A DNA stretch of 64,000 nt from Pseudomonas flexibilis (GTDB lineage Bacteria > Pseudomonadota > Gammaproteobacteria > Pseudomonadales > Pseudomonadaceae), in contig NZ_JRUD01000030.1 in NCBI RefSeq assembly GCF_000802425.1, positions 20,620 to 84,619 of the forward strand, given 5' to 3'. A model generated the notes under the pieces. That model had not been told where the DNA came from and ran no database searches. It worked only from the letters and a program-made list of their open reading frames with translations. A program made the translations under genes and the position numbers. Shown piece by piece: positions 32,592 to 42,658 of this stretch (position 1 is the first letter of the stretch; every line of letters starts with the position of its first letter).

Positions 32592-35195
32592 ATGGAACGC
32601 CATGACGGGGCCGCAGGAAGCGCGCCATTGATATTCCGCGAGCGTCTCGTCCTGCTGCTGGAACAGGGCAGGCGGGTGCCGCTGACCCTGATGCTGGCAC
32701 CGCCCGGCGCCGGCAAGACCACCGCGCTGCGGCAGTGGCTCGAGGGCCCGGGCGACGTGCGCAAGATCTACCACCCCGTTCCCCGGCGCGACGACGAGCC
32801 ACGGCGCTTCTTCCGCGGCCTGCTCGAAGCGCTGGAGCGACAGGTCGAGGGCTTGGCTGTTGGCGGAATGATCGGGCGCGTACTGCGCTTGGCGCCGGCC
32901 GCACTGGGGGAGTGGCTGGCGGTGCGCCTGGCGCGTAGTCCCGAGCCCCTGTGTCTGATCCTCGACGACTTTCAGCACATCGGCGACGCTGACGTCCTGG
33001 CCGGACTGGCGGCCTTGCTGGAGCGTCTGCCCAGCCACGTGCGGGTGCTGATCGCCAGCCAGGTGCGGCCGGATCTGCCCCTGGTGCGCCTGCAGGTGAC
33101 CAACCGCGTGCAGCTTGTCGACGCGGCCGACCTGGGCTTCTCGGCAGAGGAGGTTTGCGAGCTGCATGAGCGGCTGGGCGGCAGCCGGCTGGACGAGCAG
33201 GCGCTCGCCAGCCTGCTGGCAATCACCGAGGGCTGGGCCACCGGCGTCGCGTTGGCATTACGCCTGCGTGCCCTGCAGGGCGATGCTGTGCCGGCTCGCT
33301 TCGATGGCAGCCATGCGGGCATCGCCGCGTTCTTCGACCAGGAAGTGCTGCGCGGCCTCCCGGACAGCTGTCGCCAGTTGTTGATCACCTCGGCGGTGTT
33401 CGAGCGTTTCGACGGCCCCGCCTGCGATGCCGTGCTGGGCTCCCAGGGTGCCGCCCGGCAGCTGGAACGCCTGGCGGTACGTCAGCTGTTCCTGCTGCCG
33501 CTGCCCGAGCCCGGCTGGTACCGCCATCACGCGCTGCTGCGCGATTTTCTCGCCGGCCGCCTGGCCATCGAACAGCCTGAACGGGTCGGCGACCTGCATG
33601 GCCGCGCCGCGGCCCATTTCCTGCGCAGAGGCGAATATGAACAGGCCGTGAGGCATGCCTGGCAGAGCGCCGATGACGCGCTGTTCCAGTCCGTGCTGAG
33701 CGCCTGTTGCGGGGCCTGGCTGGCCAGCGGCGAGTTCGCCGCCATCATCCATTGGCTGGGGCGGCTCCCCGAAGAGCGGCTGCGCGGCGACCCGCGCCTG
33801 CTGCTGTGCCTGGTGGAGGCACTGACCCTGTCGAGGCGTTTCCACCAGGCCAGCCACCACCTCGCCCAGGCTTGCGCGCTGTCCGCCGATCCGGCCAGCC
33901 TGCGCTGCCTGGCCTTCTACCTGCAGCTGTTCCAGCAGGACCGCCACTTCGTGCCCGAGCCCAACTGGGAACGCCTGACCGACACCGAACAGCCGTTGGC
34001 CATCCGCGCCCGCGCCCTGGTGATAGGCGCCTATCACCATTTGCTCGGCGGCCGGCTGGCGCGCGCGTTGCGTTTCGCCGTGCAGGGCAAGGAGCTGCTG
34101 GCCGAAGCCGGACTGGCGTTCCTGGAAAGCTACGCCGATCTGGTGATCGCCCTCTGCCACCGCCAGGCCGGTCGGGTTGCCCAGGTGCGCCGCGAGGTCA
34201 GTGCGGATTTCCAGCGCACCGATCCCTCTCGGCCGGCCTGGGTCAACCGGGCCACGGCCATGGTGGTGGCGCTGTATGAGCAGAATCGCCTGGAGGCCGC
34301 CGAACCGCTGTGCGAACAGCTGCTGGCGCGGGTCAGCGCGTCGTCGGCGACCGAGGCCATCGCCACTGTCTACCTCACCCTGTCGCGGCTACTGTTCCGC
34401 CGCCAGGCCCACGAGCGGGCGAGCCGTCTGCTGGAGCAACTGGCGGGCCTGCTGCAACTGGGGCAGTACACGCGTTTTTCCAGCCAGTTGATCCAGGAGC
34501 AGGCACGCCAGGCCTGGCTGTCCGGGCGCACGGCGCTGCTGGAAAGCCTGGTGCGCCGCTACCGGCTTGACGTGGCGCTGGCCGAGGGCAGCTGGGAGCG
34601 GGTGCGCGAGCATGACGAGTGCTGGGAGCGCCGCGGGCTCGCCGTGGTGTACTGGCTCCAGGCGCGCGGCCAGCACGGCCGCGCCGAGCGGGTGCTGCGG
34701 GTGCTGCTGGAAGCGCTGCGGCGTGGCGAGCTGCGGGCGCGGCAGTTGATCGTCGAGGCCAACCTGCTGACGCTGCTGGCGCGCCAGCACGACGACGCCG
34801 AACAGTTGAGTGCGCTGGTGCGCCTGGTCGAGGAGTACGGGCTGGTCACCATCAACCGCTCGGTGTTCGACGAGGCGCCGGGGTTCGGCGAAGGGGTGTT
34901 CGGGCTGCTCGATGCGACCGGGCTGGACATCCCCGAACGCTATCGGCAGCTGTTCGGCGAGTTCCTGGCCCCCCGGCCGCCGGCGCAGCGGCCCTGGCTG
35001 GCCGGCCTGCTCACCGGCAAGGAAGTGGAGATCTTCGACTGTCTGCTACAGGGGCTCTCCAACACCGAGATCAGCGTGCGGACCGGCATCGCCCTGTCCA
35101 CCACCAAGTGGCACCTGAAGAACATCTACGCGAAGCTCAACGTGGCCAACCGCACCGAGGCGATCCTCTGTGCGCGGCCACGCTCTGTTTCCTGA
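32592..35195 (+). CDS. LuxR-family ATP-dependent regulator (MalT/AlkS type)
   Basis: An 867-residue STAND-type activator. Residues about 36-44 form Walker A (APPGAGKTT), LILDDF at about 120 is Walker B, a large helical TPR-like sensor region runs from about 340 to 790, and the C-terminal GerE/LuxR helix-turn-helix is LTGKEVEIFDCLLQGLSNTEISVRTGIALSTTKWHLKNIYAKL (about 800-845). Such proteins sense small molecules, as MalT does maltotriose and AlkS alkanes. The next gene, an oxygenase-like haem protein, and the upstream lipase are the likely targets; this is inferred from position only. No ligand can be assigned. Confidence 0.9.
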   Translation: MERHDGAAGSAPLIFRERLVLLLEQGRRVPLTLMLAPPGAGKTTALRQWLEGPGDVRKIYHPVPRRDDEPRRFFRGLLEALERQVEGLAVGGMIGRVLRLAPAALGEWLAVRLARSPEPLCLILDDFQHIGDADVLAGLAALLERLPSHVRVLIASQVRPDLPLVRLQVTNRVQLVDAADLGFSAEEVCELHERLGGSRLDEQALASLLAITEGWATGVALALRLRALQGDAVPARFDGSHAGIAAFFDQEVLRGLPDSCRQLLITSAVFERFDGPACDAVLGSQGAARQLERLAVRQLFLLPLPEPGWYRHHALLRDFLAGRLAIEQPERVGDLHGRAAAHFLRRGEYEQAVRHAWQSADDALFQSVLSACCGAWLASGEFAAIIHWLGRLPEERLRGDPRLLLCLVEALTLSRRFHQASHHLAQACALSADPASLRCLAFYLQLFQQDRHFVPEPNWERLTDTEQPLAIRARALVIGAYHHLLGGRLARALRFAVQGKELLAEAGLAFLESYADLVIALCHRQAGRVAQVRREVSADFQRTDPSRPAWVNRATAMVVALYEQNRLEAAEPLCEQLLARVSASSATEAIATVYLTLSRLLFRRQAHERASRLLEQLAGLLQLGQYTRFSSQLIQEQARQAWLSGRTALLESLVRRYRLDVALAEGSWERVREHDECWERRGLAVVYWLQARGQHGRAERVLRVLLEALRRGELRARQLIVEANLLTLLARQHDDAEQLSALVRLVEEYGLVTINRSVFDEAPGFGEGVFGLLDATGLDIPERYRQLFGEFLAPRPPAQRPWLAGLLTGKEVEIFDCLLQGLSNTEISVRTGIALSTTKWHLKNIYAKLNVANRTEAILCARPRSVS

Positions 35196-35317
35196 CGAGC
35201 TGCAGGCCCATGCGCCCTTTCCCCTCCCTGGGGAGGGGGGCAGCCCCTGGCCTCCCTTCCTAAGCTGGTGCCGCCGAACCGCTCGGCACCACACAATAAA
35301 AACAAGGGAGATACTGC

Positions 35318-38065
35318 ATGTCCGTCTGGGTAACATGGCCAGCCCTCACCAAGCTGGGAACGCTAGGCATCTTCGCAGGCCTGATCACGCTCGCGATGGA
35401 GCGCGAGGCGCTGTTCGAAAACAACCTCATCGACGTAGAAAACTACGAGCGCCACAACGCCGATATCACCTGCGACCCGCGAAGCGAGATCGCACGTACC
35501 GAGGACGGCACCTGTAACATCCTGTCCAACCCATCCGAAGGTTCCGTGTACATGCGCTTCAGCCGTAACGTCGGCCTGAGCGCGGCACACGCCGAAACCG
35601 ACACGCTGCTGACACCCAACCCGCGAGAGGTCAGTAACGTCCTGATGGCGCGCGACGAGTTCAAGCCCGCGCCCAGCCTCAACTTCATCGCCGCTGCATG
35701 GATCCAGTTCATGATCCACGACTGGTTCGACCACGGCCCGAACGCCGAAGCCGATCCGATTCAGATTCCGCTGCCGGCCGGCGACCCGCTCGGCTCCGGC
35801 ACCATGTCGGTACGCCGTACCCAGGCCGACCCTAGCCGCACCCCGGATGAAGCCGCCCTGCCGCAGACCTTCCGTAACCACAACACCCACTGGTGGGACG
35901 GTTCGCAACTCTACGGCAGCAGCAAGGAAGCCAGTGACAAGGTCCGTTCCTTCGTGGATGGCAAGCTGAAGATCGATGCCAACAACCGCCTGCCCCGCGA
36001 GTTCGTCAGCGGCAAGCCGGTCACCGGCTTCAACGAGAACTGGTGGCTGGGCCTGAGCATGTTGCACCAGCTATTCACCCTGGAGCACAACGCCATCGCC
36101 GACCGGCTGAAGGCCCGCTACCCGGACAAGGATGACCAGTGGCTGTACGACAAGGCCCGTCTGATCAACTCCGCGCTGATGGCCAAGATCCACACCGTGG
36201 AATGGACGCCGGCGGTGATCGCCAACCCGGTGACCGAGCGCGCCATGTACTCCAACTGGTGGGGCCTGCTGGGCCAGGGCGGCCCGCGTAGCGATTTCCA
36301 GGAGGAAGTCCGCAAGCTGCGTGAGGATCTGGCCAAGTCCGACTCCTTCATCACGCGTATCCTGGGCTTTGACCCGAACCTTTCCGACGGCGTGGGCAAC
36401 AGCGCCATCGACCACGCTCTGACCGGCATCGTGGGCTCGGCCGCCACCAACAACTACGGCGTGCCGTTCAGCCTGTCGGAGGAATTCGTCGCGGTTTACC
36501 GCATGCACCCGCTGATGCGCGACAACATCGAGGTGTATGACATCGGTTCGAACCTGGTTTCGCGCACCATTCCGCTGCAGAACGCCATCGACCGCGAGGC
36601 TGAGAACCTGCTGGCCGCCGAGCGTCCGGAGCGCCTCTGGTACTCCTTCGGCATCACCAACCCCGGCTCGCTCACCCTCAACAACTACCCGGGTTTCCTG
36701 CGCGACCTGTCCCTGCCGCTGGTAGGCAACGTCGACATGGCGACCATCGATGTGCTGCGTGACCGGGAGCGCGGCGTGCCGCGCTACAACGAGTTCCGCC
36801 GCCAGATTGGCCTGAATCCGATCACCAAGTTCGAGGACCTGACCAAGGATCCGGAAACCCTGGCCAACCTGAAACGCCTGTACAACAACGATATCGAGCA
36901 GATCGATGCATTGGTCGGCCAACTGGCCGAAACCGTGCGCCCGGATGGCTTCGCCTTTGGTGAAACCGCCTTCCAGATCTTCATCTCCGCAGCCTCGCGC
37001 CGCCTGATGGCTGACCGCTTCTACACCCAGGACTACCGCCCCGAGGTCTACACCCAGGAAGGTATCGACTGGGTCGAGCACACCACCATGGTGGACGTCC
37101 TGAAGCGCCACAATCCCCAGCTCAACAGCAGCCTGGTGGGCGTTGAGAACGCGTTCAAGCCCTGGGGCCTGAACATCCCGGCGGACTACGAGAGCTGGCC
37201 GGCGGCCAACAAGATGGAGAACCTCTGGGTCAACGGCGCCCTGCGTACCCAGTACCAGGACGGCGAACTGCCCCCGCTGGTGCCGGTCGATGTCGGCGGC
37301 CTGATCGGCTCCATCCTCTGGGACAAGGTGAAGAAAAATAGCGACGTCGCGCCGGTCGGCTACTCCAAACCGATCCACCCGCATGGGGTGATGGCCAAGG
37401 TGCGTTTCGTGCCGACTGCCAACAACGGCTATACCGGCCTGTTCGCCAGCGGTTCAGACCATAGCCTGCTGCGCCTCTCCGTTACCGGCGATCCGGCCGA
37501 TCGCGGCTTCGCGCCGGGCCTGGCCTGGAAAGCCTTCGTGGATGGCCAGCCGTCGAAGAACGTCTCGGCGCTGTACACCCTGTCCGGCCAGGGCGGCAAC
37601 TACAACTTCTTCGCCAACGAGCTCTCGCAGTTCGTTCAGACCGAGGCGAACGAAACCCTGGGCACCACGATCCTGTTCTCGGCGGTCACCCTGAAGCCGA
37701 CCCTGCTGCGGGTCGACGACATGGCCAAGGTCAAGCAGGACGGCAGCGCTGTCAGCAGCCCCAAGGCGCCGACGCAGATCTACTTCGTGCCGCGCGCCGA
37801 GGTGAAGTCGCGATTCGCCAGCACGCCGCACGATTTCCGCGAGGATCTGCTGAGCATCGAGGAAGGCACCAAGCTGTATGACGTGTACGCCACCTCGATG
37901 GAAATCAAGACCTCGATCCTGCCGTCGCTGAATCAGCGCTATGCCAACGAGCGCCGCAGCAGTGCGCGCAAGATCGGCGAAATCGAGCTGACCTCGCCCT
38001 TCATCGCCTCGGCCTTCGGCGACACCGGTGTGTTCTTCAAGCACCAGCGTCACGAAGACAAGTAG
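35318..38065 (+). CDS. animal-type haem peroxidase resembling fatty-acid alpha-dioxygenase
   Basis: A 915-residue protein. The first 640 residues follow the plant/bacterial alpha-dioxygenase (alpha-DOX) arrangement of the cyclooxygenase superfamily: distal haem histidine H134 in QFMIHDWFDH, WWDGSQLYG (192-200), FTLEHNAIADRL (253-264), the Y-R-M-H motif with Y394 (equivalent of the catalytic tyrosyl radical) and H397 (proximal ligand), and RDRERGVPRYNEFRR. Alpha-DOX adds O2 to the alpha carbon of fatty acids. An N-terminal hydrophobic stretch (12-27) may anchor it. Residues about 640-915 are an extra domain I do not recognise; around 687-770 its order of motifs (HPHG, RLSVTGDP, PGLAWK, DGQPS, NFFANE) recalls haem catalases. 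GGGAGA precedes ATG 35318. A terminator follows at 38087. Confidence 0.88.
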   Translation: MSVWVTWPALTKLGTLGIFAGLITLAMEREALFENNLIDVENYERHNADITCDPRSEIARTEDGTCNILSNPSEGSVYMRFSRNVGLSAAHAETDTLLTPNPREVSNVLMARDEFKPAPSLNFIAAAWIQFMIHDWFDHGPNAEADPIQIPLPAGDPLGSGTMSVRRTQADPSRTPDEAALPQTFRNHNTHWWDGSQLYGSSKEASDKVRSFVDGKLKIDANNRLPREFVSGKPVTGFNENWWLGLSMLHQLFTLEHNAIADRLKARYPDKDDQWLYDKARLINSALMAKIHTVEWTPAVIANPVTERAMYSNWWGLLGQGGPRSDFQEEVRKLREDLAKSDSFITRILGFDPNLSDGVGNSAIDHALTGIVGSAATNNYGVPFSLSEEFVAVYRMHPLMRDNIEVYDIGSNLVSRTIPLQNAIDREAENLLAAERPERLWYSFGITNPGSLTLNNYPGFLRDLSLPLVGNVDMATIDVLRDRERGVPRYNEFRRQIGLNPITKFEDLTKDPETLANLKRLYNNDIEQIDALVGQLAETVRPDGFAFGETAFQIFISAASRRLMADRFYTQDYRPEVYTQEGIDWVEHTTMVDVLKRHNPQLNSSLVGVENAFKPWGLNIPADYESWPAANKMENLWVNGALRTQYQDGELPPLVPVDVGGLIGSILWDKVKKNSDVAPVGYSKPIHPHGVMAKVRFVPTANNGYTGLFASGSDHSLLRLSVTGDPADRGFAPGLAWKAFVDGQPSKNVSALYTLSGQGGNYNFFANELSQFVQTEANETLGTTILFSAVTLKPTLLRVDDMAKVKQDGSAVSSPKAPTQIYFVPRAEVKSRFASTPHDFREDLLSIEEGTKLYDVYATSMEIKTSILPSLNQRYANERRSSARKIGEIELTSPFIASAFGDTGVFFKHQRHEDK

Positions 38066-38086
38066 TAAAGCGGTAGGCAGCACAGG

Positions 38087-38120
38087 GCCTCCGGCGCGAG
38101 CCGGGGGCTTTTTGTTTTGT
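38087..38120 (+). terminator. intrinsic terminator after the dioxygenase gene
   Basis: GCCTCCGGC, loop GCGA, GCCGGGGGC (a 9-bp stem with one G:T pair), followed by TTTTTGTTTTG. It ends the plus-strand unit that includes the regulator and the haem protein. Confidence 0.9.
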
Positions 38121-38408
38121 GGGCGCAAAAGGCTTGAGTGCCGGCGTCAGGCGTGACGGTGTTATGCGGGACGTACCAGCGGTAGCGGGGACGACAGGTA
38201 GGGTGGACAACGTTTTTCTTGTCCACCGTCGTGCCGGAACGGCACGCCAGATTGCCCATCACGCGCCGTATCCAGCGCAGCGACATGAAGTGGCTTGCGG
38301 AGCGGGGGAACGAACAAGGCCGGCCGGAGGCGGCCCTTGTCGTTTGCCTGGCCCGGTCAGGCCAGCGGTGCGCGGCGGCGGTTCTGACGCCGCCATTGCT
38401 TGCGTCTG
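38121..38408. other. gap between the dioxygenase and gspD, with a single REP
   Basis: A single REP hairpin GTAGGGTGGACAACG...TTGTCCACC lies at 38198-38227. Near 38315-38345 an imperfect dyad ACAAGGCCG...CGGCCCTTGT with short T stretches could serve as terminator for the gspCD unit coming from the right. No gene is seen. Confidence 0.55.
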
Positions 38409-40331
38409 TTATGGCGCGCGCAGGTCCACCGGCCGATCCCCCGGCCCGTCGAACAACTGGTACTCATTGGGCGGAAGCAGCGCGCTGCGGCTGCCGTTGC
38501 TGAGCACGCGGATGTCGCCGTACTTGCGACCTGACAGCGCCGCCAGGCCGGCGGCATCGCGGACCACGCTGGGACGCAGGAACACCATCAGGTTGCGCTT
38601 GACATGCGTGTCCTTGGTGGAGCGGAACAGGCGGCCGAGCAGCGGGATGTCGCCGAGCAGCGGCACCTTGGATTCGCTGCGCGTCACGTCGTCCTGGATC
38701 AACCCGCCGAGCACCACCACCTGGCCGTCCTCGGCCAGGATGGTGCTCTTGATGGCGCGCTTGTTGGTGATCAGGTCGACCGCCCGCGCGGTCAGGCTGG
38801 CGCTGGGTGCGATGGAGGAAATTTCCTGCTCGATCTCCAGGCGCAGGGTGGCGCCTTCGTTGATGTGCGGGGTGACCTTGAGGGTGACGCCGATGTCCTG
38901 CCGCTCGATGGTGGTGAACGGATTACCGGCCCCGGAGGCATCGGTGGTGTAGGAACCGGTCTGGAAGGGCACGTTCTGGCCGACGAGGATTTCCGCGCGC
39001 TGGTTGTCCAGGGTCAGCAGGCTGGGCGTGGACAGCAGGTTGCTCTTGCTGTTCGACGACAGCGCGGTGATCAGCGCGCCGAAACTGTCGGTGCCCAGGC
39101 CGATGATGGCGCCGTCCGGCAGGCTCTCCGGCACGCTTTCATCCTGCAGGCTCTGCAGCAGGGAGCCGACCGACAGGCCGGTATTGGCGAAGTTCACTCC
39201 GCCGAGCCCGCCGGTGCTGCCGCGCGCATCGATGGCCCACTGCACGCCCAGGGCGTCGGCGATATCGCCGGACACCTCGACAATCGCCGCCTCCACCAGT
39301 ACCTGGGCGCGCGGCACGTCGAGCTGGCGCACGACGTCCTCCAGGGTGTTCACGGTTTCCGGTTCGGCCAGCAGGATCAGTGCGTTGAGGCTTTCGTCGG
39401 CGCGGATCAGCATGTTGTTTGGCCGGCTGGCGGCGCCACCGCCGCCTTCCGGGCTGGCCATGCCTGCCGCCAGTTCGCCGAGGGTGGCGGCCAGGGTCTT
39501 GGCGTCGTTGTGGCGCAGACGAATCACCCGGGTGTTGGCCGAACGCACGCTGGGCGTGTCCAGCGCCCGGGCCATGGTGGCCAGCTTGGCGCGCGCGGCC
39601 GGCGGGCCCAGCAGGATCAGGCGGTTGGTTCGCCCGTCGGCGATCACCTGGGTGCCGTTGGCGCCGCCGGCCTGGCCCCGGGCGATGGCGGCGTTGAGGG
39701 TTTCCGCCGCGTCCATTACCCAGGCGTGCCGCAGGTTGAGCACGCTGTAGTCCTTCTCGTTCTTCTGGTCCAGCTGGCGGATCAGTTCCTCCAGGCGGGC
39801 GATGTTGGCGCGCCGGTCGCTGATGATCAGCGCGTTGCTGCTGGGCACGGCCGCCAGGTGGCCATACTGCGGCACCAGCGGGCGGATCAGCGGCAGCAGC
39901 TCGCTGGCAGCGTTGTGCTGCACCTGGATCAGGCGGGTCTCCAACTGGTCGGCCAGCGCCGCCGGCGCGCCGGCCTCGGCCTTGGCGTCGGCGTTGGGCA
40001 CGATGCGCGCCTGGTCACCCTGGGGGATGACGGTAAAGCCGTGGGTGGACATCACCGAGAGAAACAGCTGGTAGGCCTCCCGGCTCGACAGGCGCGCCTG
40101 AGAGACCACGCTCACCTGGCCCTTCACGCGCGGGTCGACGATGAAGGTTTCCCCGGTGATCTCCGCCACCTGGTCGATGAACTCGCGGATGTCGGCATCC
40201 TTGAGGTTGATGGTCCAGTATTCGGCGGGCGGGCCATCCGCGACGGCGGCTGTCTGGGCCATGGCGGACAGGGAAAGGAACGAAGCCAGCAGCAGGCCGG
40301 CCAGGCGGAGGGCGAGGGGAGAGCGCGGCAT
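38409..40331 (-). CDS. gspD: type II secretion secretin GspD (XcpQ-like)
   Basis: Outer-membrane secretin of 640 residues with a signal peptide ending AMA before QTAAV. N0 and N1-N3 domains (about 40-330, for example YWTINLKDADIREFIDQVAEITGETFIVDPRVKG) precede the C-terminal secretin domain with VLVGQNVPFQTGSYTTDASG, LKVTPHINEGATLRLEIEQEISS and VVVLGGLIQDDVTRSESKVPLLGDIPLLGRLFR. It forms the multimeric exit channel. Second gene of the minus-strand gspC-gspD unit, divergent from gspE to M as xcpPQ is from xcpR-Z in P. aeruginosa. Confidence 0.97.
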   Translation of the reverse strand: MPRSPLALRLAGLLLASFLSLSAMAQTAAVADGPPAEYWTINLKDADIREFIDQVAEITGETFIVDPRVKGQVSVVSQARLSSREAYQLFLSVMSTHGFTVIPQGDQARIVPNADAKAEAGAPAALADQLETRLIQVQHNAASELLPLIRPLVPQYGHLAAVPSSNALIISDRRANIARLEELIRQLDQKNEKDYSVLNLRHAWVMDAAETLNAAIARGQAGGANGTQVIADGRTNRLILLGPPAARAKLATMARALDTPSVRSANTRVIRLRHNDAKTLAATLGELAAGMASPEGGGGAASRPNNMLIRADESLNALILLAEPETVNTLEDVVRQLDVPRAQVLVEAAIVEVSGDIADALGVQWAIDARGSTGGLGGVNFANTGLSVGSLLQSLQDESVPESLPDGAIIGLGTDSFGALITALSSNSKSNLLSTPSLLTLDNQRAEILVGQNVPFQTGSYTTDASGAGNPFTTIERQDIGVTLKVTPHINEGATLRLEIEQEISSIAPSASLTARAVDLITNKRAIKSTILAEDGQVVVLGGLIQDDVTRSESKVPLLGDIPLLGRLFRSTKDTHVKRNLMVFLRPSVVRDAAGLAALSGRKYGDIRVLSNGSRSALLPPNEYQLFDGPGDRPVDLRAP

Positions 40332-40334
40332 CGG

Positions 40335-41000
40335 TCAGTCGCTTTGCGTGGGGGAGTCGGTAGGAGGCGGAAGCACATCAGCCTCGGCGGTGTTGCCCTG
40401 GATGCGCTGGCGCAGGGTGGCCATGCGTTCGCGCAGCTGTCTGAAGCGTTCTTCCTGCAGCATGGCCAGCTGTTCGCTGCTGGCGGCCGGGGCCTCAGCC
40501 GCTGCCGAGGCGGGAACGGCTGAGACGCCGCTGCCGGCCATCGCCTGTCGGCGGCGGGGGAAGGGCAGGGTTTCCAGTTTTCCGTTGCGGTCGATTTCCA
40601 CCCGATCCGGGTAGACCGCATGCAGGCGCACGCCCGGCTCCAGCTGGCTGTTCACCGTCTGGCGCCGGGCCGGGCCGCCATCGCGCTGGATGATGGCGCG
40701 CGAGCGCGCCGGGTCCGGATGCACGAAGCTGCCATGCAGGGTCAGGCGCAGGGTGGTGGCGGGCGGCGCCACCGGTGCGGCGCGCGGCGGTAGGCCGAAC
40801 AGGTTGGCCAGTTGTCGCGGCGCGACGCTGGTGATCGGCGCCTGCGGGCGGGGCAGTGCGACCACCGGCTCGCTGCGCAACAGGTTCAGCCAGGCGCTGC
40901 CGCGCCAGGCCAGATGAACGGCGGTGCCCAGCAGCAGGACGATGGCGAGCAGAAGCGGGGCCTGCAGCGACCACCAGTGCGCATTGCCGAATCGGGACAA
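40335..41000 (-). CDS. gspC: type II secretion GspC (XcpP-like)
   Basis: Inner-membrane link between the secretin and the GspEFLM platform; 221 residues with one N-terminal transmembrane helix ([21 protein letters not shown]), a homology region (about 90-160: [24 protein letters not shown]) and a C-terminal coiled coil ([24 protein letters not shown]). No PDZ domain, like XcpP. I place the start at TTG 41000 because GGGAG lies six bases before it; the only upstream ATG in frame (41078) has no ribosome site and would add a non-conserved tail. gspD starts four bases after its stop. Confidence 0.9.
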   Translation of the reverse strand: MSRFGNAHWWSLQAPLLLAIVLLLGTAVHLAWRGSAWLNLLRSEPVVALPRPQAPITSVAPRQLANLFGLPPRAAPVAPPATTLRLTLHGSFVHPDPARSRAIIQRDGGPARRQTVNSQLEPGVRLHAVYPDRVEIDRNGKLETLPFPRRRQAMAGSGVSAVPASAAAEAPAASSEQLAMLQEERFRQLRERMATLRQRIQGNTAEADVLPPPTDSPTQSD

Positions 41001-41170
41001 GAAAGGCTCCCTGCACGTGTTCTTGTTATGGGTCCGTGGGTGGCGAATCGAGCATAGACGGCCGTCGTAGAGCGACAAGCCGAACTTTGGGCGAGTCGAA
41101 CGGCGGTGCGCGAACGGGCGGCGAAAAATCGTCTAGAACCTATAGGCCATGCCTGTCGAGGGACCGACCG

Positions 41171-42655
41171 ATGACCCAGCCCGCACCTTCGCCGCCGCGC
41201 CGGCTGCCGTTCAGTTATGCCCGCCGGCATGGGGTGCTGCTGCTGGAGGATCCGCAGCCCGCTTGCCTGGGGTTCCGTCCCGGTGTCGAGCCGCTCGCCC
41301 TGGCCGAGGCCCGGCGCTTCGCCGGTCGCCGCTTGCCGTTGCGCCCGCTGTCTGCCGAGGAATTCGAACGTCTGTTGGCCGGCACCTACCAGCAGGATGC
41401 CAACTCCATGCAGCTGGCCGAGGACCTGGGGGACAGCCTGGACCTGGCCGCCCTGGCCGAGCAGGTGCCGGAAACCGAGGACCTGCTGGAGCAGGAGGAC
41501 GACGCGCCGATCATTCGCCTGATCAACGCCATTCTCGGCCAGGCAATCCGCGAGAACGCCTCGGACATCCACCTGGAAACCTTCGAGAAGCGCCTGGTGG
41601 TGCGCTTCCGTGTCGACGGCCTGCTGCGCGAGGTGCTGGAACCGAGACGCGAGCTGGCGGCGCTGCTGGTGTCGCGCATCAAGGTCATGGCGCGCCTGGA
41701 CATCGCCGAGAAGCGCATCCCCCAGGACGGGCGCATCTCGCTGCGCATCGCCGGGCGCGAGGTGGACATCCGCGTGTCCACCCTGCCGTCGGCCAACGGC
41801 GAGCGGGTGGTGCTGCGTCTGCTCGACAAGCAGGCCGGGCGCCTGAGCCTGGCGCACCTGGGCATGAGCGAGCGCGACCGCCTGCGCATGGAGGAGACGG
41901 TGCGCAAGCCGCACGGCATCCTGCTGGTCACCGGCCCTACCGGCTCGGGCAAGACCACCACCCTGTACGCCAGCCTGGTCACCCTCAACGACCGCACGCG
42001 CAACATCCTCACCGTCGAGGACCCCATCGAATACCACCTGGAAGGCATCGGCCAGACCCAGGTGAATCCCAAGGTGGACATGACCTTCGCGCGCGGCCTG
42101 CGCGCCATCCTGCGCCAGGACCCGGATGTGGTGATGGTCGGCGAGATCCGCGACCGGGAAACCGCCGAGATCGCCGTACAGGCCTCGCTCACCGGCCACC
42201 TGGTGCTGTCCACGTTGCACACCAACAGCGCCGTGGGGGCGGTCAGCCGCCTGGTGGACATGGGCGTCGAGCCATTCCTGCTGGCCTCGTCGCTGCTCGG
42301 CGTGCTGGCCCAGCGCCTGGTGCGCGTGCTCTGCCCGGAATGCAAGGAAGCCATCACTGCCGACGAGTCGGCCTGCGCGCTGCTCGGCCTGGAGGCGCAG
42401 CAGGCACCGGTCATCTACCGCGCCTGCGGTTGCGCCGCCTGCAACCAGCAGGGCTATCGCGGGCGTACCGGCATCTACGAGCTGGTGGTGTTCGACGATG
42501 TCATGCGCACCCTGGTGCACAACGGCGCCGCCGAGCAGGAGCTGATTCGCCATGCCCGCCGGCTCGGGCCGGGCATTCGCGAGGACGGCCGGCGCAAGGT
42601 GCTCGAAGGCGTGACCACGCTGGAAGAGGTCCTGCGGGTGACCCGCGAGGAATAA
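41171..42655 (+). CDS. gspE: type II secretion ATPase GspE (XcpR-like)
   Basis: Cytoplasmic traffic ATPase (494 residues) that powers pseudopilus assembly. N1 domain binds GspL; N2E/C region has the Asp box (RFRVDG), Walker [11 protein letters not shown] (255-264), Walker [26 protein letters not shown], His box, and the tetracysteine zinc site (CPEC...[20 protein letters not shown]). GAGGGA precedes ATG 41171. First gene of the nine-gene plus-strand unit; the 170 bases to gspC hold both promoters. Confidence 0.98.
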   Translation: MTQPAPSPPRRLPFSYARRHGVLLLEDPQPACLGFRPGVEPLALAEARRFAGRRLPLRPLSAEEFERLLAGTYQQDANSMQLAEDLGDSLDLAALAEQVPETEDLLEQEDDAPIIRLINAILGQAIRENASDIHLETFEKRLVVRFRVDGLLREVLEPRRELAALLVSRIKVMARLDIAEKRIPQDGRISLRIAGREVDIRVSTLPSANGERVVLRLLDKQAGRLSLAHLGMSERDRLRMEETVRKPHGILLVTGPTGSGKTTTLYASLVTLNDRTRNILTVEDPIEYHLEGIGQTQVNPKVDMTFARGLRAILRQDPDVVMVGEIRDRETAEIAVQASLTGHLVLSTLHTNSAVGAVSRLVDMGVEPFLLASSLLGVLAQRLVRVLCPECKEAITADESACALLGLEAQQAPVIYRACGCAACNQQGYRGRTGIYELVVFDDVMRTLVHNGAAEQELIRHARRLGPGIREDGRRKVLEGVTTLEEVLRVTREE

Positions 42656-42658
42656 CCG

